Shown here piece by piece: positions 43,129 to 51,424 of a DNA stretch of 64,000 nucleotides. The DNA is taken from contig JACQAK010000039.1 in the NCBI GenBank assembly GCA_016194985.1, forward strand, positions 39,389-103,388, written 5' to 3'. The first letter of the stretch is position 1, and each line of letters begins with the position of its first letter. A model generated the notes under the pieces. The model worked only from the letters and a program-made list of their open reading frames with translations. It was not told the DNA's origin and made no database searches. The translations under genes and the position numbers were made by a program. The stretch comes from Bacteroidota bacterium. Lineage in GTDB: Bacteria; Bacteroidota; Bacteroidia; B-17B0; Aurantibacillaceae.

Positions 43129-43377
43129 AAAATACAGACTGCTAATATACTTAAATAAGGTGAATGCTGTATGCCTTTTGCAGACCAAAACCACTCTCGT
43201 GTTTCTATCGGAGATGCATGGCTTATTGTTTTTATAAAGCACCTTCGGCAATGCTTATTTTTTCCTGGGCTTATCAAAAACCACAGCCTGATGATCAAAA
43301 TCGACTTGTTCAAATCCAGTAAATAAGCCCTAAAAAGGGTTTAGGCTAAAAAAATCCCAAAAAAAACGTTCTAAATT

Positions 43378-43406
43378 TTTGATTTACAATAAAAAGCATA
43401 TCTTTG
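43378..43406 (+). promoter_or_regulatory. Promoter of the HU-TPR-RNase G cluster
   Basis: TTTG at 43378-43381 and TATCTTTG at 43399-43406 with a 17-base spacer match both Bacteroidota -33 and -7 elements. The start codon follows 46 bases later. Confidence 0.7.
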
Positions 43407-43452
43407 CAGCCCGATTTTTAATTTTAAATCGTTGATTATAAATATTTTGTAA

Positions 43453-43770
43453 ATGACTAAAGCAGATATAGTAAACGAAATTTCAGAAAAGACAGGTATT
43501 GAAAAGATAGTTGTGCAAACAACTGTGGAGGCTTTCATGAAATCTATCCGTACTTCGATGACTGAAGGAAAAAACGTGTATTTACGCGGATTTGGAACTT
43601 TTGTAGTAAAAAAGCGTGCTGAAAAAGTAGGACGTAATATTTCAAAAAACACAACGGTAGTTATCCCGGCGCATTTTATTCCGGCATTTAAACCGGCTAA
43701 AACATTTAGCGAAAGAGTAAAACGTAATGTGAAGGTGGCTGAGCCATTGGATAACAAACAAGTTGAATAA
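43453..43770 (+). CDS. HU/IHF family DNA-binding protein
   Basis: This 105-residue protein has the HU fold: an N-terminal helical pair (KADIVNEISEKTGIEKIVVQ) and arms with KNVYLRGFGTFVVKKR, plus NTTVVIPAHFIPAFKP and KTFSERVK. HU proteins bend and organise DNA. A short extra C-terminal tail (PLDNKQVE) extends past the canonical 90 residues. It heads the conserved cluster HU, TPR protein, small basic protein, RNase G. The next gene begins in the TAATG overlap. Confidence 0.93.
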   Translation: MTKADIVNEISEKTGIEKIVVQTTVEAFMKSIRTSMTEGKNVYLRGFGTFVVKKRAEKVGRNISKNTTVVIPAHFIPAFKPAKTFSERVKRNVKVAEPLDNKQVE

Positions 43771-44603
43771 TGACAGCAGTTCGTAAAACACAGATAGGTT
43801 TAGTAATAACAGCTGTTGTTTTATTCGTTCTTTTATTTATTGCACCAAAAACGCACTCAGGAAATGCAGAAAGCTCTGAAAGAGGATCTCAGGCTTCTAC
43901 CCAAACGGTAGCAGGCATGGAAACCTTTATCGCCATGGCTTCTAAATCCCTGAAGCCGGAAGATAAATCGAGTTATGATGCCTTGTTAGCTACTGCTAAA
44001 AGTTCAAAAGCCGATACTTCTTTTGTTCCGGTAGTGCAATTTTGGGATAAACAAAAACGACCGGATTTTGCGGCGTATTTTGTAGAACAAATAGCCGACA
44101 GACAAAAAACGGCAGCGGCTTATAGTAAAGCAGGCGATCGTTATTATTACTCGGTTCGTTTTACAAAAGACAATACAGAGATCCCGGCCTTGTATCAAAG
44201 TGCGATTCGTTGTTATCAAAAGGCGATTGATAAAGATCCGAAAAATGCAGACGCTAAAATTCAACTGGCGGCTTGTTTTGTGGAAGACGGAAAGGACCCG
44301 ATGAAAGGGATCGGAATGTTACGGGAAGTTGAAAAAACCGACAGTAATAATGTAAAACTTCAGTTAACCTTTGCTTTTTTCTCTGTAAGATCCCAGCAAT
44401 GGGACAGAGCTATTAAGCGGTTTAACAAAGTTCTGGAAATTGATCCTTTATATATTGAAGCATACCTGCATTTGGCAGATGCTTATGAACAACAGGGTCA
44501 AAAAGAAAAAACGATTGAAATGCTTGAAAAATATGCCAGTGTAACCGATGATGCTATGGCAAAGATAGAAGTGAATAAATACATTGAACAACTAAAAAAA
44601 TAA
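43770..44603 (+). CDS. Membrane-anchored TPR protein
   Basis: This 277-residue protein starts with an uncleaved membrane helix (IGLVITAVVLFVLLFIAP). Three to four TPR units fill residues 120-270: ALYQSAIRCYQKAIDKDPKN, VKLQLTFAFFSVRSQQWDRA and IEAYLHLADAYEQQGQKEK. In Bacteroidota this protein is a regular neighbour of HU and RNase G. Its ATG overlaps the HU stop. It may organise a complex at the inner membrane; the partner is unknown. Confidence 0.88.
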   Translation: MTAVRKTQIGLVITAVVLFVLLFIAPKTHSGNAESSERGSQASTQTVAGMETFIAMASKSLKPEDKSSYDALLATAKSSKADTSFVPVVQFWDKQKRPDFAAYFVEQIADRQKTAAAYSKAGDRYYYSVRFTKDNTEIPALYQSAIRCYQKAIDKDPKNADAKIQLAACFVEDGKDPMKGIGMLREVEKTDSNNVKLQLTFAFFSVRSQQWDRAIKRFNKVLEIDPLYIEAYLHLADAYEQQGQKEKTIEMLEKYASVTDDAMAKIEVNKYIEQLKK

Positions 44604-44637
44604 ATAATTAACCTAATATAAATTTTTTAAAACCTAA

Positions 44638-44642
44638 GGATT
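44638..44642 (+). promoter_or_regulatory. Shine-Dalgarno-like site before the small basic protein
   Basis: AAGGATT directly precedes ATG 44643. AAGGA is complementary to the anti-SD. It stands out because SD sites are rare in Bacteroidota, where ribosomal protein S21 is a known exception. Confidence 0.45.
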
Positions 44643-44732
44643 ATGCCAAGCGGAAAGAAAAGAAAAAGACATAAGATGGCGACACACAAACGCAAAAAAC
44701 GTTTGAGAAAAAACCGTCACAAGAAAAAATAA
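44643..44732 (+). CDS. Small very basic protein (29 residues), conserved next to RNase G
   Basis: This frame encodes 29 residues, MPSGKKRKRHKMATHKRKKR then LRKNRHKKK, of which about 60% are Lys or Arg plus several His. Such basic peptides are typical of ribosomal or rRNA-binding proteins. I recall the same peptide in many Bacteroidota between the TPR gene and rng. It may be a ribosome-associated protein, possibly one of the recently recognised Bacteroidota r-proteins, but I cannot confirm that. The ATG is preceded by AAGGA, a good Shine-Dalgarno match at 5 bases distance, which is rare here. A hairpin terminator follows. Confidence 0.8.
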   Translation: MPSGKKRKRHKMATHKRKKRLRKNRHKKK

Positions 44733-44770
44733 TTAGCGCAGCTAATTAGATTTTTCTGAAAAAGATTATA

Positions 44771-44805
44771 CACAAACGGAAGGACATTCAGTCTTACCGT
44801 TTGTG
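44771..44805 (+). terminator. Probable terminator after the small basic protein
   Basis: CACAAACGG (44771-44779) pairs with CCGTTTGTG (44797-44805); the arms extend inward imperfectly, and T-rich sequence follows. It lies between the small gene and the RNase G gene, so it may attenuate rather than stop transcription. Confidence 0.6.
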
Positions 44806-44895
44806 TTATTTGTGTATGTTATTGTTTGCTAAAACCGTAATTGGTTCGTTATGCCATCAATAATGTTATTATATATAAATTAAAACTATTTTAAA

Positions 44896-46452
44896 GTGAA
44901 CGTAGAACTAGTAATAAATTCTACGCCTAACGAAGTTGTTATAGGACTATTGAACGATAAACGTTTGATAGAACTTCATAAAGAAAAAAATAACATAAAA
45001 TTTTCGGTAGGCGATATCTACCTGGGTAAAGTTAAAAAGGTTATGACCGGACTTAACGCTGCCTTTGTGGATGTAGGATACGAGAAAGATGCATTTTTGC
45101 ATTATTTAGATTTGGGTCCTCAGGCCAATTCGTTATTCAAATACGTTGATGCGGTGCGTTCCGGCAAGCAGAACGTGAGTAACTTAATGTACTTTAAAAA
45201 CGAAGGAGACATTAACAAAGATGGTAAAATTAACGAAGCCGTTAAACCGGGACAATATGTATTGGTTCAGGTTGCCAAAGAACCGATCTCTTCCAAAGGA
45301 CCAAGAATTACCACAGAAATTTCGATAGCAGGACGATACATTGTTCTGATTCCTTTTTCCGATAAAGTGTCTGTTTCTTCAAAGATCAGAAGCAGCGAAG
45401 AAAAAACAAGATTAAAAGCACTCATTCAAAGCATTAAACCAAAAAATTTTGGTGTTATTGTACGTACGGTAGCCGAAGGAAAATCTGTATCGGATATTGA
45501 AGGTGATGTGGCTGATCTGGTATCAAAATGGGACGAATGTTTTAAGGCTTTGCAAACTGCCGAGCCTCCGTTTAAATTATTAGGAGAGGTAGACAGAACC
45601 AATGCGATCTTGAGAGATTTTTTAAATGCCTCGTTTAATGCCATTCACGTGAATAGTGAAACGGTATACGATGATTTGAAATCCTACATCAAAACCATTT
45701 CTCCGGATAAAGTTGACATTTTAAAACACTATAGCGGTAAGGTTCCTATTTTCGATAATTTTGGTATTGATCGTCAGATCAAATCATTATTCGGGAAAAC
45801 GGTTTTTATGAAGAGCGGTGCTTATTTGGTAGTAGAACATACCGAAGCCTTGCACGTATTTGACGTTAATAGTGGAAACCGCGCCAAAAGCGACAAATCG
45901 CAGGAGGAGAATGCTCTTGAAGTGAATCTGGAAGCGGCTGTTGAGGTGGCCCGTCAGTTACGTTTACGTGATATGGGTGGCATCATAGTAATTGATTTTA
46001 TTGATCTGCATAATCCCGAGAACAGAAAATTACTGTTTGATAAATTAAAGGAAGAAATGAAGTCGGACAGAGCCCGACATAATATTTTACCTCCTAGTAA
46101 ATTTGGATTGATACAAATTACCCGTCAGCGTTTGCGTCCCGAAGTAAATGTGGAGGTGTTGGAATCCTGCCCTAGTTGCGGAGGAACCGGTAAAGTGCAG
46201 CCAAGTATTTTATTTGTAGAACAAATTGAAAACGCCTTACGTTTTATCATTAAAGAACAATCTGCTAAAAACATAACGTTGTGTGTACATCCATATATTG
46301 AAGGATACTTAAAACAAAAAGGATTTTTAAGAAGCATTCAATGGAAATGGTATTTTGAATACAAACAATGGATCAACATTACCAAATCGGATAGTTATGC
46401 CTTTATGGAATATCATTTTCTGAATAAAGACATGGACGAGATTGTGATTTAA
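44896..46452 (+). CDS. rng: Ribonuclease E/G family protein
   Basis: This 518-residue protein starts with GTG 44896 and the typical VELVINSTPNEVVIGLL. An S1 RNA-binding domain follows (FSVGDIYLGKVKKVMTGLNA, NAAFVDVGYEKDAFLH). The catalytic core contains the DNase I-like domain with GGIIVIDFIDLHNPENRKLL, and the Zn-link is CPSCGGTGKV. It processes 5S/16S rRNA precursors and mRNA. It is the last gene of the HU-TPR-small basic cluster. A perfect bidirectional terminator lies 59 bases after the stop. Confidence 0.94.
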   Translation: MNVELVINSTPNEVVIGLLNDKRLIELHKEKNNIKFSVGDIYLGKVKKVMTGLNAAFVDVGYEKDAFLHYLDLGPQANSLFKYVDAVRSGKQNVSNLMYFKNEGDINKDGKINEAVKPGQYVLVQVAKEPISSKGPRITTEISIAGRYIVLIPFSDKVSVSSKIRSSEEKTRLKALIQSIKPKNFGVIVRTVAEGKSVSDIEGDVADLVSKWDECFKALQTAEPPFKLLGEVDRTNAILRDFLNASFNAIHVNSETVYDDLKSYIKTISPDKVDILKHYSGKVPIFDNFGIDRQIKSLFGKTVFMKSGAYLVVEHTEALHVFDVNSGNRAKSDKSQEENALEVNLEAAVEVARQLRLRDMGGIIVIDFIDLHNPENRKLLFDKLKEEMKSDRARHNILPPSKFGLIQITRQRLRPEVNVEVLESCPSCGGTGKVQPSILFVEQIENALRFIIKEQSAKNITLCVHPYIEGYLKQKGFLRSIQWKWYFEYKQWINITKSDSYAFMEYHFLNKDMDEIVI

Positions 46453-46511
46453 AGCAGATCAAGGAACTCAGATGACACGGATCATTAAGATGTTCACAGA
46501 TAAATAGTCAT

Positions 46512-46544
46512 AAAAAATCCCCGACAGATCGTCGGGGATTTTTT
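46512..46544. terminator. Bidirectional terminator (ATCCCCGAC stem)
   Basis: Perfect 14-bp stem AAAAAATCCCCGAC / GTCGGGGATTTTTT with a 5-base loop between the convergent rng gene (stop 46452) and T9SS gene remnant (stop 46592). Poly-A and poly-T on both flanks serve both strands. Confidence 0.92.
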
Positions 46545-46549
46545 ATTAA

Positions 46550-46576
46550 GTCATTCTGAACTTATTTCAGAATCTC
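46550..46576. repeat. Single arm of the GTCA-CTGAACTT palindromic element
   Basis: GTCATTCTGAACTTATTTCA continues to GAATCTC and matches the left arm of the leuS element at 24 of 27 positions (T for G, A for G, A for C). It sits directly next to a terminator; a second arm is not visible. Confidence 0.7.
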
Positions 46577-46591
46577 TTCTTTTAGTATAGA

Positions 46592-47020
46592 TTATTCTCT
46601 TACCATTTTTTTACTGTCTACCACTTTGCCATCGGCTACTAAAGTATAATGGTATAAACCGCTTGATAAATCAGCAGCAAACACATTGACCTTGCCTTTG
46701 CCGCGTGTTTTTATATCAACCGTTTGGATGATTTGTCCTTCGCTGTTGTAAAAAATAATTTGTGCTTTTTCTACAGTAGCCGGAACGTTATACGTAATGG
46801 TAGTTTGCTCGGCAAATGGGTTTGGTACGTTTTGGTTTAATACAATGGCATCTTTATCGCTTAATTCAACGTCTAATTGATTTAATGTAGCGGTACTTGA
46901 ATGACGTGCGGAATTGTTTGAGCAGCATTGGTTGATGGCATCGGTTAAAGCCGCCAATTGTTGTTTTACGGCATTGTTGATGCTGTCTTGTTTTGTGATT
47001 TTGTTAACGCTTAGCTTTAT
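46592..47020 (-). pseudogene. 3' remnant of a T9SS cargo gene (tail-fibre-like)
   Basis: The last part of a larger secreted protein. The frame is open from 47020 (following a TAA at 47021-47023) to 46592; the only start in it is a TTG. It encodes a coiled helix (NAVKQQLAALTDAINQ) and a type A sorting domain (VLNQNVPNPFAEQTTITYNV, SGLYHYTLVADGKVV, and the end MVRE). In Bacteroidota such a coil is usually the stalk of an intact protein with a long N-terminal tail-fibre-like region. Here that part is missing. Another frame upstream reads LTYGTYAYRFFDSSIDAN and could be a shifted piece of it. No signal peptide remains, so the product cannot be exported. Confidence 0.75.
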
Positions 47021-47090
47021 TTAGTTATCGTTGGCATCTATTGAGCTATCAAAGAATCTGTAGGCATAAGTGCCGTAGGTTAATCCAAAA

Positions 47091-47130
47091 AACAAAAGCC
47101 GCTCTGTATCATTACAGAGCGGCTTTTGTT
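47091..47130 (-). terminator. Strong terminator of the PKD/T9SS gene
   Basis: Perfect 18-bp stem AACAAAAGCCGCTCTGTA / TACAGAGCGGCTTTTGTT with a 4-base loop, located 20 bases beyond the stop at 47150. A-rich sequence on the plus strand gives a T run on the minus strand. Confidence 0.92.
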
Positions 47131-47149
47131 AACTAAACAAACTATAAGG

Positions 47150-48568
47150 TTACTTCACTAATTTTATGGTTTTAAGTGTAGCACCTTTTTCGTTGGTGAT
47201 ACTTAAGCTATAAAAGCCTTGTGGTAATGAGCTGGTGTTAAGTGTTGCTTTCGAATGTTCTAAACTACCTGTCAATACCATTCTGCCAAGCGCATCCGTT
47301 AACACATAATTAGTTTTTATATTTTCTACGGTTGTAGCTTCAATAGTTAATTCATCGGCTATTGGGTTAGGGAATGCTTTTAATCCGGTTACAGCATCCT
47401 GTTGTTTAATTCCGGTGGTCATGTTTTGTGGAATAACATGTAACTGGCTCATCATAAAGCCTGACGACATACGGTGTGTACTCGAAGAATCGCAGTGTGT
47501 ATCCGAACAGGTAACAGAACCTGTAGTAGCAGATACCGTTAAGCAAATAATATAACTGCCCGGTGTGGCATATTGGTGGAAAGGGTACTGTTGTGTAGAA
47601 GGAGGAGTGCCATCACCAAAATCCCAGGAGTATGAAAGAGTACTTGTACCTGTAGATAAATTATAGGCAAAGAAATTACCGGCATTAGTAGAGTCAGCAA
47701 AAATGTGGAAATCTGAATTTACCTGGCAAGGAGAGGCGGTGTTGCTGCCACAGGCTACTACTGCTAATTGCGAAAGCGAATCACAAAAAGAGTTGTTGAT
47801 GTAATTATAGATAGTAGCATAGTGAGTTCCGTTAGATAAGCTGATAGAAGGATTTACAGAGGTGTATACAATGTTATCGATATTCCATTGATAGTTAGTA
47901 GCACCTGTTGATGTATTTATAAAATGAGTTACACAATTCGAATCTGTATAGTAAGTAAATGAAGCATGACAAGAACCGCCTCCACAGCCTACATTAACCG
48001 TTTGCCCTATGGAATCACACATGTTGCCATTGATGTAATTAAAAAGAACGGCATGATAAGATCCGTTGGCCAAACTGATGCTTGGATTAGGCGATGCATA
48101 AAATACACCATTGATATACCATTGGTAGCTGGTTGCACCAGTTGAATTATTCACAAAGTGAGTTACGCAGCTGGAGTCAGTATAATAAGTAAATGCCGGG
48201 TTACAAGCAGGAGTTGTTGTGTTGGTAACAGTTACTAACATACAGGCATGAACACCCGGGCAGTTTGGATAATTTAAAGAGTCGGCATTCAAACAAAGTG
48301 TGTATGTGCCATTGGAAACATTTGAAAAAGTAACAGCACCTGTATTATATGAGTAGTAGCTATACGAATTGGAAAGACTCATTAATTGAAAAGAGTTCGT
48401 CATGCTGGTAGGTGTAGAGCCTCCAAATACAGGTTGTACCGTTAAGTTACCATCGTCTGTGTTTGAAACGATACTAATACTTACCGAGGTAGGGCATTGT
48501 GCCATAGCGGCCATAGAAAAAACGCTGAGCGCCAGTCCTAATAATTTTTTGGTAATCGTTGTTTTCAT
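47150..48568 (-). CDS. T9SS-secreted protein with PKD domain and Cys-bearing repeats
   Basis: The 472-residue protein has a signal peptide (LLGLALSVFSMAAMAQ). Residues about 125-260 hold two copies of a 65-residue unit: the first has FTYYTDSSCVTHFVNNSTGA and YQWYINGVFYASPNPSISL, the second FTYYTDSNCVTHFINTSTGA and YQWNIDNIVYTSVNPSISL. A PKD domain follows (around 280-345, LSYSWDFGDGTPPSTQQYPF, GSYIICLTVSATTGS). The end is a type A sorting domain: LKAFPNPIADELTIEATTVE to LKTIKLVK. It is a cell-surface or secreted adhesin-like protein. The two repeats are near-identical in protein sequence, which suggests recent duplication. Confidence 0.88.
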   Translation of the reverse strand: MKTTITKKLLGLALSVFSMAAMAQCPTSVSISIVSNTDDGNLTVQPVFGGSTPTSMTNSFQLMSLSNSYSYYSYNTGAVTFSNVSNGTYTLCLNADSLNYPNCPGVHACMLVTVTNTTTPACNPAFTYYTDSSCVTHFVNNSTGATSYQWYINGVFYASPNPSISLANGSYHAVLFNYINGNMCDSIGQTVNVGCGGGSCHASFTYYTDSNCVTHFINTSTGATNYQWNIDNIVYTSVNPSISLSNGTHYATIYNYINNSFCDSLSQLAVVACGSNTASPCQVNSDFHIFADSTNAGNFFAYNLSTGTSTLSYSWDFGDGTPPSTQQYPFHQYATPGSYIICLTVSATTGSVTCSDTHCDSSSTHRMSSGFMMSQLHVIPQNMTTGIKQQDAVTGLKAFPNPIADELTIEATTVENIKTNYVLTDALGRMVLTGSLEHSKATLNTSSLPQGFYSLSITNEKGATLKTIKLVK

Positions 48569-49030
48569 AATTAATTATTTTAAGTTAGATATTTTTCTGA
48601 TACAAATGTGAGAAGATTAAAAAAAATCTGAAACCTCAATTTTATATTTATTACATATTCAAATTTTAATTAGTATTATTGATACTTAATTTATATAATA
48701 AATTATGGAAATAATATTACACTAACAACTGTGATTTTAATGAAAAGAGCGAACCGATGCTGGTCCGCTCTTCTGAATGAGCCTATGGCCTATGTTTTTT
48801 AACCTGATGTATTAAAAAATGCAAGGTTTATTTATCATCAGGGTGTTTTCGCTGGAAGGCAAACCTGTCAGCCAATTGGCGGATACAATCTTTTGTTCGT
48901 CTCTCACAGAAAGATTTCCGTATGCATCCCTAATGAAGGTAAACATAATTACGAAGTTGTATTGTATCAGATTCTGATAGCTATCGGAATATGCCTAAAA
49001 CGTTACTAAAAACAATTGAAATAGCCAGTA
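48569..49030. other. 462-base intergenic region with a repeat copy
   Basis: No gene or RNA is visible. It holds a weak hairpin (AAGAGCGAACC / GGTCCGCTCTT, one mismatch, about 48738-48772) and a degenerate copy of the GGGCGTGTCC repeat (48867-48937). TACAAATGTG near 48600-48609 on the minus strand reads CACATTTGTA, a poor -7 candidate for the PKD/T9SS gene. Confidence 0.6.
48867..48937. repeat. Dispersed GGGCGTGTCC repeat, degenerate copy 2
   Basis: GTCAGCCAATTGGCGGATAC continues with CAATCTTTT, a spacer with AGATTTCC, and GCATCCCTAATGA. The order and motifs match copy 1 at 14284-14363 (GCCA...GGCGGAT, CAATCTTTT, GATTT, GCATCCCT), but the outer GGGCGTG part has decayed. Confidence 0.6.
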
Positions 49031-49729
49031 TTATTCTGCAGCAGTTCCCTCTTTAATAAACGATATACGATAAGATGTATCTTTTGTATGAATCATGATC
49101 CAATAAGTTCCTGGTTTCAGATCGGATACATCCACCTGCTCTTCAAAATCCAGCTCTTTTATTTTTCGGGCAAATACGTCATATAATATCATGGTTTTGT
49201 AAATGCCTGGCTTTTGCGCTTTAATGGTAATGAATTGGCTGGCAGGATTTGGATACAGCTTAAATGGGTTGAGGTCAAATTCATGAATGCCTGCGGTACC
49301 ACTGATCCATATCGTTGTTTTTATACTATCTCCCGGAAGGACAGAAGGGTCAATCACAAATGGCCATACCACAATCGTATTACCATTACCCCCCGATTTA
49401 AAAGCATATATACCCGGAGCCGGTGCAAAAGTAAGGAGAGTTAAAACACTGTCATTTGGTTGAAGAAACACGTTAATAGCAACTGAATCGCATTTCACGC
49501 CATTGGTAGTATCTCGCTTTACCTGTAATTTTACGGAGCCTGTAAAGAGAGCATTACCACTGTTTTTTACAAAAGAATAGATGTGCACGCTATCTCCATA
49601 CAATACACCAGAGGTAGGGGAACTAGCGGCCACAGGGGTTATCGTATAAGAATGACTCATACCAATTTTAGCCTGACTTAAACAAATAATTGGCACTAAG
49701 GCAAGAAATAAGATCAAAAAACGTTTCAT
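49031..49729 (-). CDS. T9SS-secreted protein with C-terminal sorting domain
   Basis: The protein has 232 residues, starting at ATG 49729 with signal peptide FLILFLALVPIICLSQ. The mature part has a beta-sandwich domain (VHIYSFVKNSGNALFTGSVK) that resembles CARDB-type domains, then a type A sorting domain: FKLYPNPASQFITIKAQKPG, YDVFARKIKELDFEEQVDVS, and LKPGTYWIMIHTKDTSYRIS. It would be exported by the type IX system; function unknown. It lies divergent from the helical protein gene at 49813. Confidence 0.85.
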   Translation of the reverse strand: MKRFLILFLALVPIICLSQAKIGMSHSYTITPVAASSPTSGVLYGDSVHIYSFVKNSGNALFTGSVKLQVKRDTTNGVKCDSVAINVFLQPNDSVLTLLTFAPAPGIYAFKSGGNGNTIVVWPFVIDPSVLPGDSIKTTIWISGTAGIHEFDLNPFKLYPNPASQFITIKAQKPGIYKTMILYDVFARKIKELDFEEQVDVSDLKPGTYWIMIHTKDTSYRISFIKEGTAAE

Positions 49730-49812
49730 GACATCTAATGTTAGCTGATTAAAATTAGTGAAAATTATTACCAAAAATAAATTACTTTTAAAATTTATTA
49801 CATACTCATATC

Positions 49813-51258
49813 ATGGATATTTTACAAGACCTGATTAAATCTCTGGAAAAAGAAGAGATCAAAAGCTACAAACTCTACGCTAAGATAACACATAATTTTG
49901 ATGTAAGAAAAGATATAGAGCTATTTGACTCTATTAAGAAGCAGTCTCACGAGCCGGATATCTATCATTTTAAAGCGCTTTACAAAGGCTCAAAACCTGA
50001 TACCAAATATTACAGACTCAAAAACAAAATTGCAGATGATATCGGGATGATATTATCGAATCTGAATCATAAAAAACCCGAAACTGATATTTTGCATTTA
50101 GTTGGTTTGGCTAAAATATTTATCAGAAAACACCAATATCATTTGGCGGTACATTATTTGAAACTGGCTGAACGGCGTGCTATTGACAAAGAAGAGTATG
50201 CCATGCTGGAGGCCATTTACGAACAAATGGTAAGGCTGAGTATTCAAAACATGGAGGAGAATCCGGCAAAAATTATTGAGAGAAGAAATGAAAACAGTCA
50301 GCGGTTAAAATTATTACAGGATCTGGAAAATAATTTGGCGATACTCTCACACGAAGTGAAAACAACACAAAATTTAACTACCAAAAAAGACATTACCACG
50401 TGGCTTCATCATACGCTAAAGAATACCATCAAATTGTCGTATGTAAAGAATAGTTCACAGTTACGTATTCGCATATTTCAAAATGTAAGCCGCTTAATGT
50501 TGTTATTAAAGGACTATACTTCTTTGGAAGCGTACTTGAAATCATGCTTGCTGGAATTTGAACGCGATCACGTGTTTACAAAACAAACGCATGAAATTAA
50601 ATTACAATTGCTGGTGTATTTGTGCAACGCGTCTTATATGTTGAATAATCATACACAGTCCATTCATTATGCCGGAGTATTACATAAAGCTATTTTTGAA
50701 TTTGATAAAGTATTATATGATCAGTATATTTTTTATTACTATAATATCCTGGTTAATAATTATAGTAAAACCAATTTGTCTAAAGCCATTGATACGTTGG
50801 AAGCGGCACAAAATGAAAAGCAGATCAAAAACAATCCGCATCAGTATTTTTATGTGCTAAATAATCTGGCTATTTTAAATTTTGATTTGAAAAAATACAA
50901 GCAGGCCAGTAAATTTTTTAGCCAGATGTATGTGTCGCAAAATTTTAAATCGCTGGATATTTCTTTTGTAGTTAAGTTACATGTATTTGAATTAATCAAT
51001 AGAATAGAATTGGAAGACTATGAGCAGTGTGATAAACAATGGCATCATTTGTATAAACTGATCGATGACATGAAGGAGAAAGAATCTATTAAAATAGATC
51101 TGGCGATGTTAGGCTTGATACGCCAGTTTTTGGATACTCCACAAAATCGCTGGAGACCTTTGAAATCGGGGATTCAGGCATTTATTAAAAAATTCAGCAC
51201 GTCTGAAGAAGGAGCCGGATTAATTAATTATGCTCAATGGTTGGAATCGAAAGTTTAA
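49813..51258 (+). CDS. Large helical protein of unknown function
   Basis: This 481-residue protein has no signal peptide or membrane segment and is almost entirely helical, with TPR-like pairs (FIRKHQYHLAVHYLKLAERR, YVLNNLAILNFDLKKYKQAS, KFFSQMYVSQNFKSLDISFV). The N-terminus (DILQDLIKSLEKEEIKSYKL) may mediate dimerisation. I recognise it as a type of hypothetical protein seen in Bacteroidota, but I cannot name a family. TACTTTTA at 49783-49790 is a near -7 box match. It is a single gene; its role in regulation or scaffold formation is open. Confidence 0.75.
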   Translation: MDILQDLIKSLEKEEIKSYKLYAKITHNFDVRKDIELFDSIKKQSHEPDIYHFKALYKGSKPDTKYYRLKNKIADDIGMILSNLNHKKPETDILHLVGLAKIFIRKHQYHLAVHYLKLAERRAIDKEEYAMLEAIYEQMVRLSIQNMEENPAKIIERRNENSQRLKLLQDLENNLAILSHEVKTTQNLTTKKDITTWLHHTLKNTIKLSYVKNSSQLRIRIFQNVSRLMLLLKDYTSLEAYLKSCLLEFERDHVFTKQTHEIKLQLLVYLCNASYMLNNHTQSIHYAGVLHKAIFEFDKVLYDQYIFYYYNILVNNYSKTNLSKAIDTLEAAQNEKQIKNNPHQYFYVLNNLAILNFDLKKYKQASKFFSQMYVSQNFKSLDISFVVKLHVFELINRIELEDYEQCDKQWHHLYKLIDDMKEKESIKIDLAMLGLIRQFLDTPQNRWRPLKSGIQAFIKKFSTSEEGAGLINYAQWLESKV

Positions 51259-51303
51259 TGTTATTGTTTATAGTAGTGTATTAGAATAACGTAGGTTTTA
51301 TTG

Positions 51304-51344
51304 GGGCGTGTCCCTGCCGGTCGGGCTTTACGCTACAATCTTTT
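51304..51344. repeat. Dispersed GGGCGTGTCC repeat, 5' half (copy 3)
   Basis: GGGCGTGTCCCTGCCGGTCG followed by GGCTTTACGCTACAATCTTTT, in the 166-base gap after the helical-protein gene. It matches the start of copy 1; the GCATCCCT half is absent. Confidence 0.65.
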
Positions 51345-51424
51345 CTCTTGGCTCTTAAGTTTAATAAGCAAGGGTTTTTGAATCTATGTTACTAAGTGGT
51401 TAAGCGTTCTTACAGGCACTTATA

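Noticed and set aside
48738..48772. Hairpin AAGAGCGAACC / GGTCCGCTCTT as a terminator
   Set aside because: The stem has a mismatch, no T run follows on the plus strand, and no gene ends nearby.
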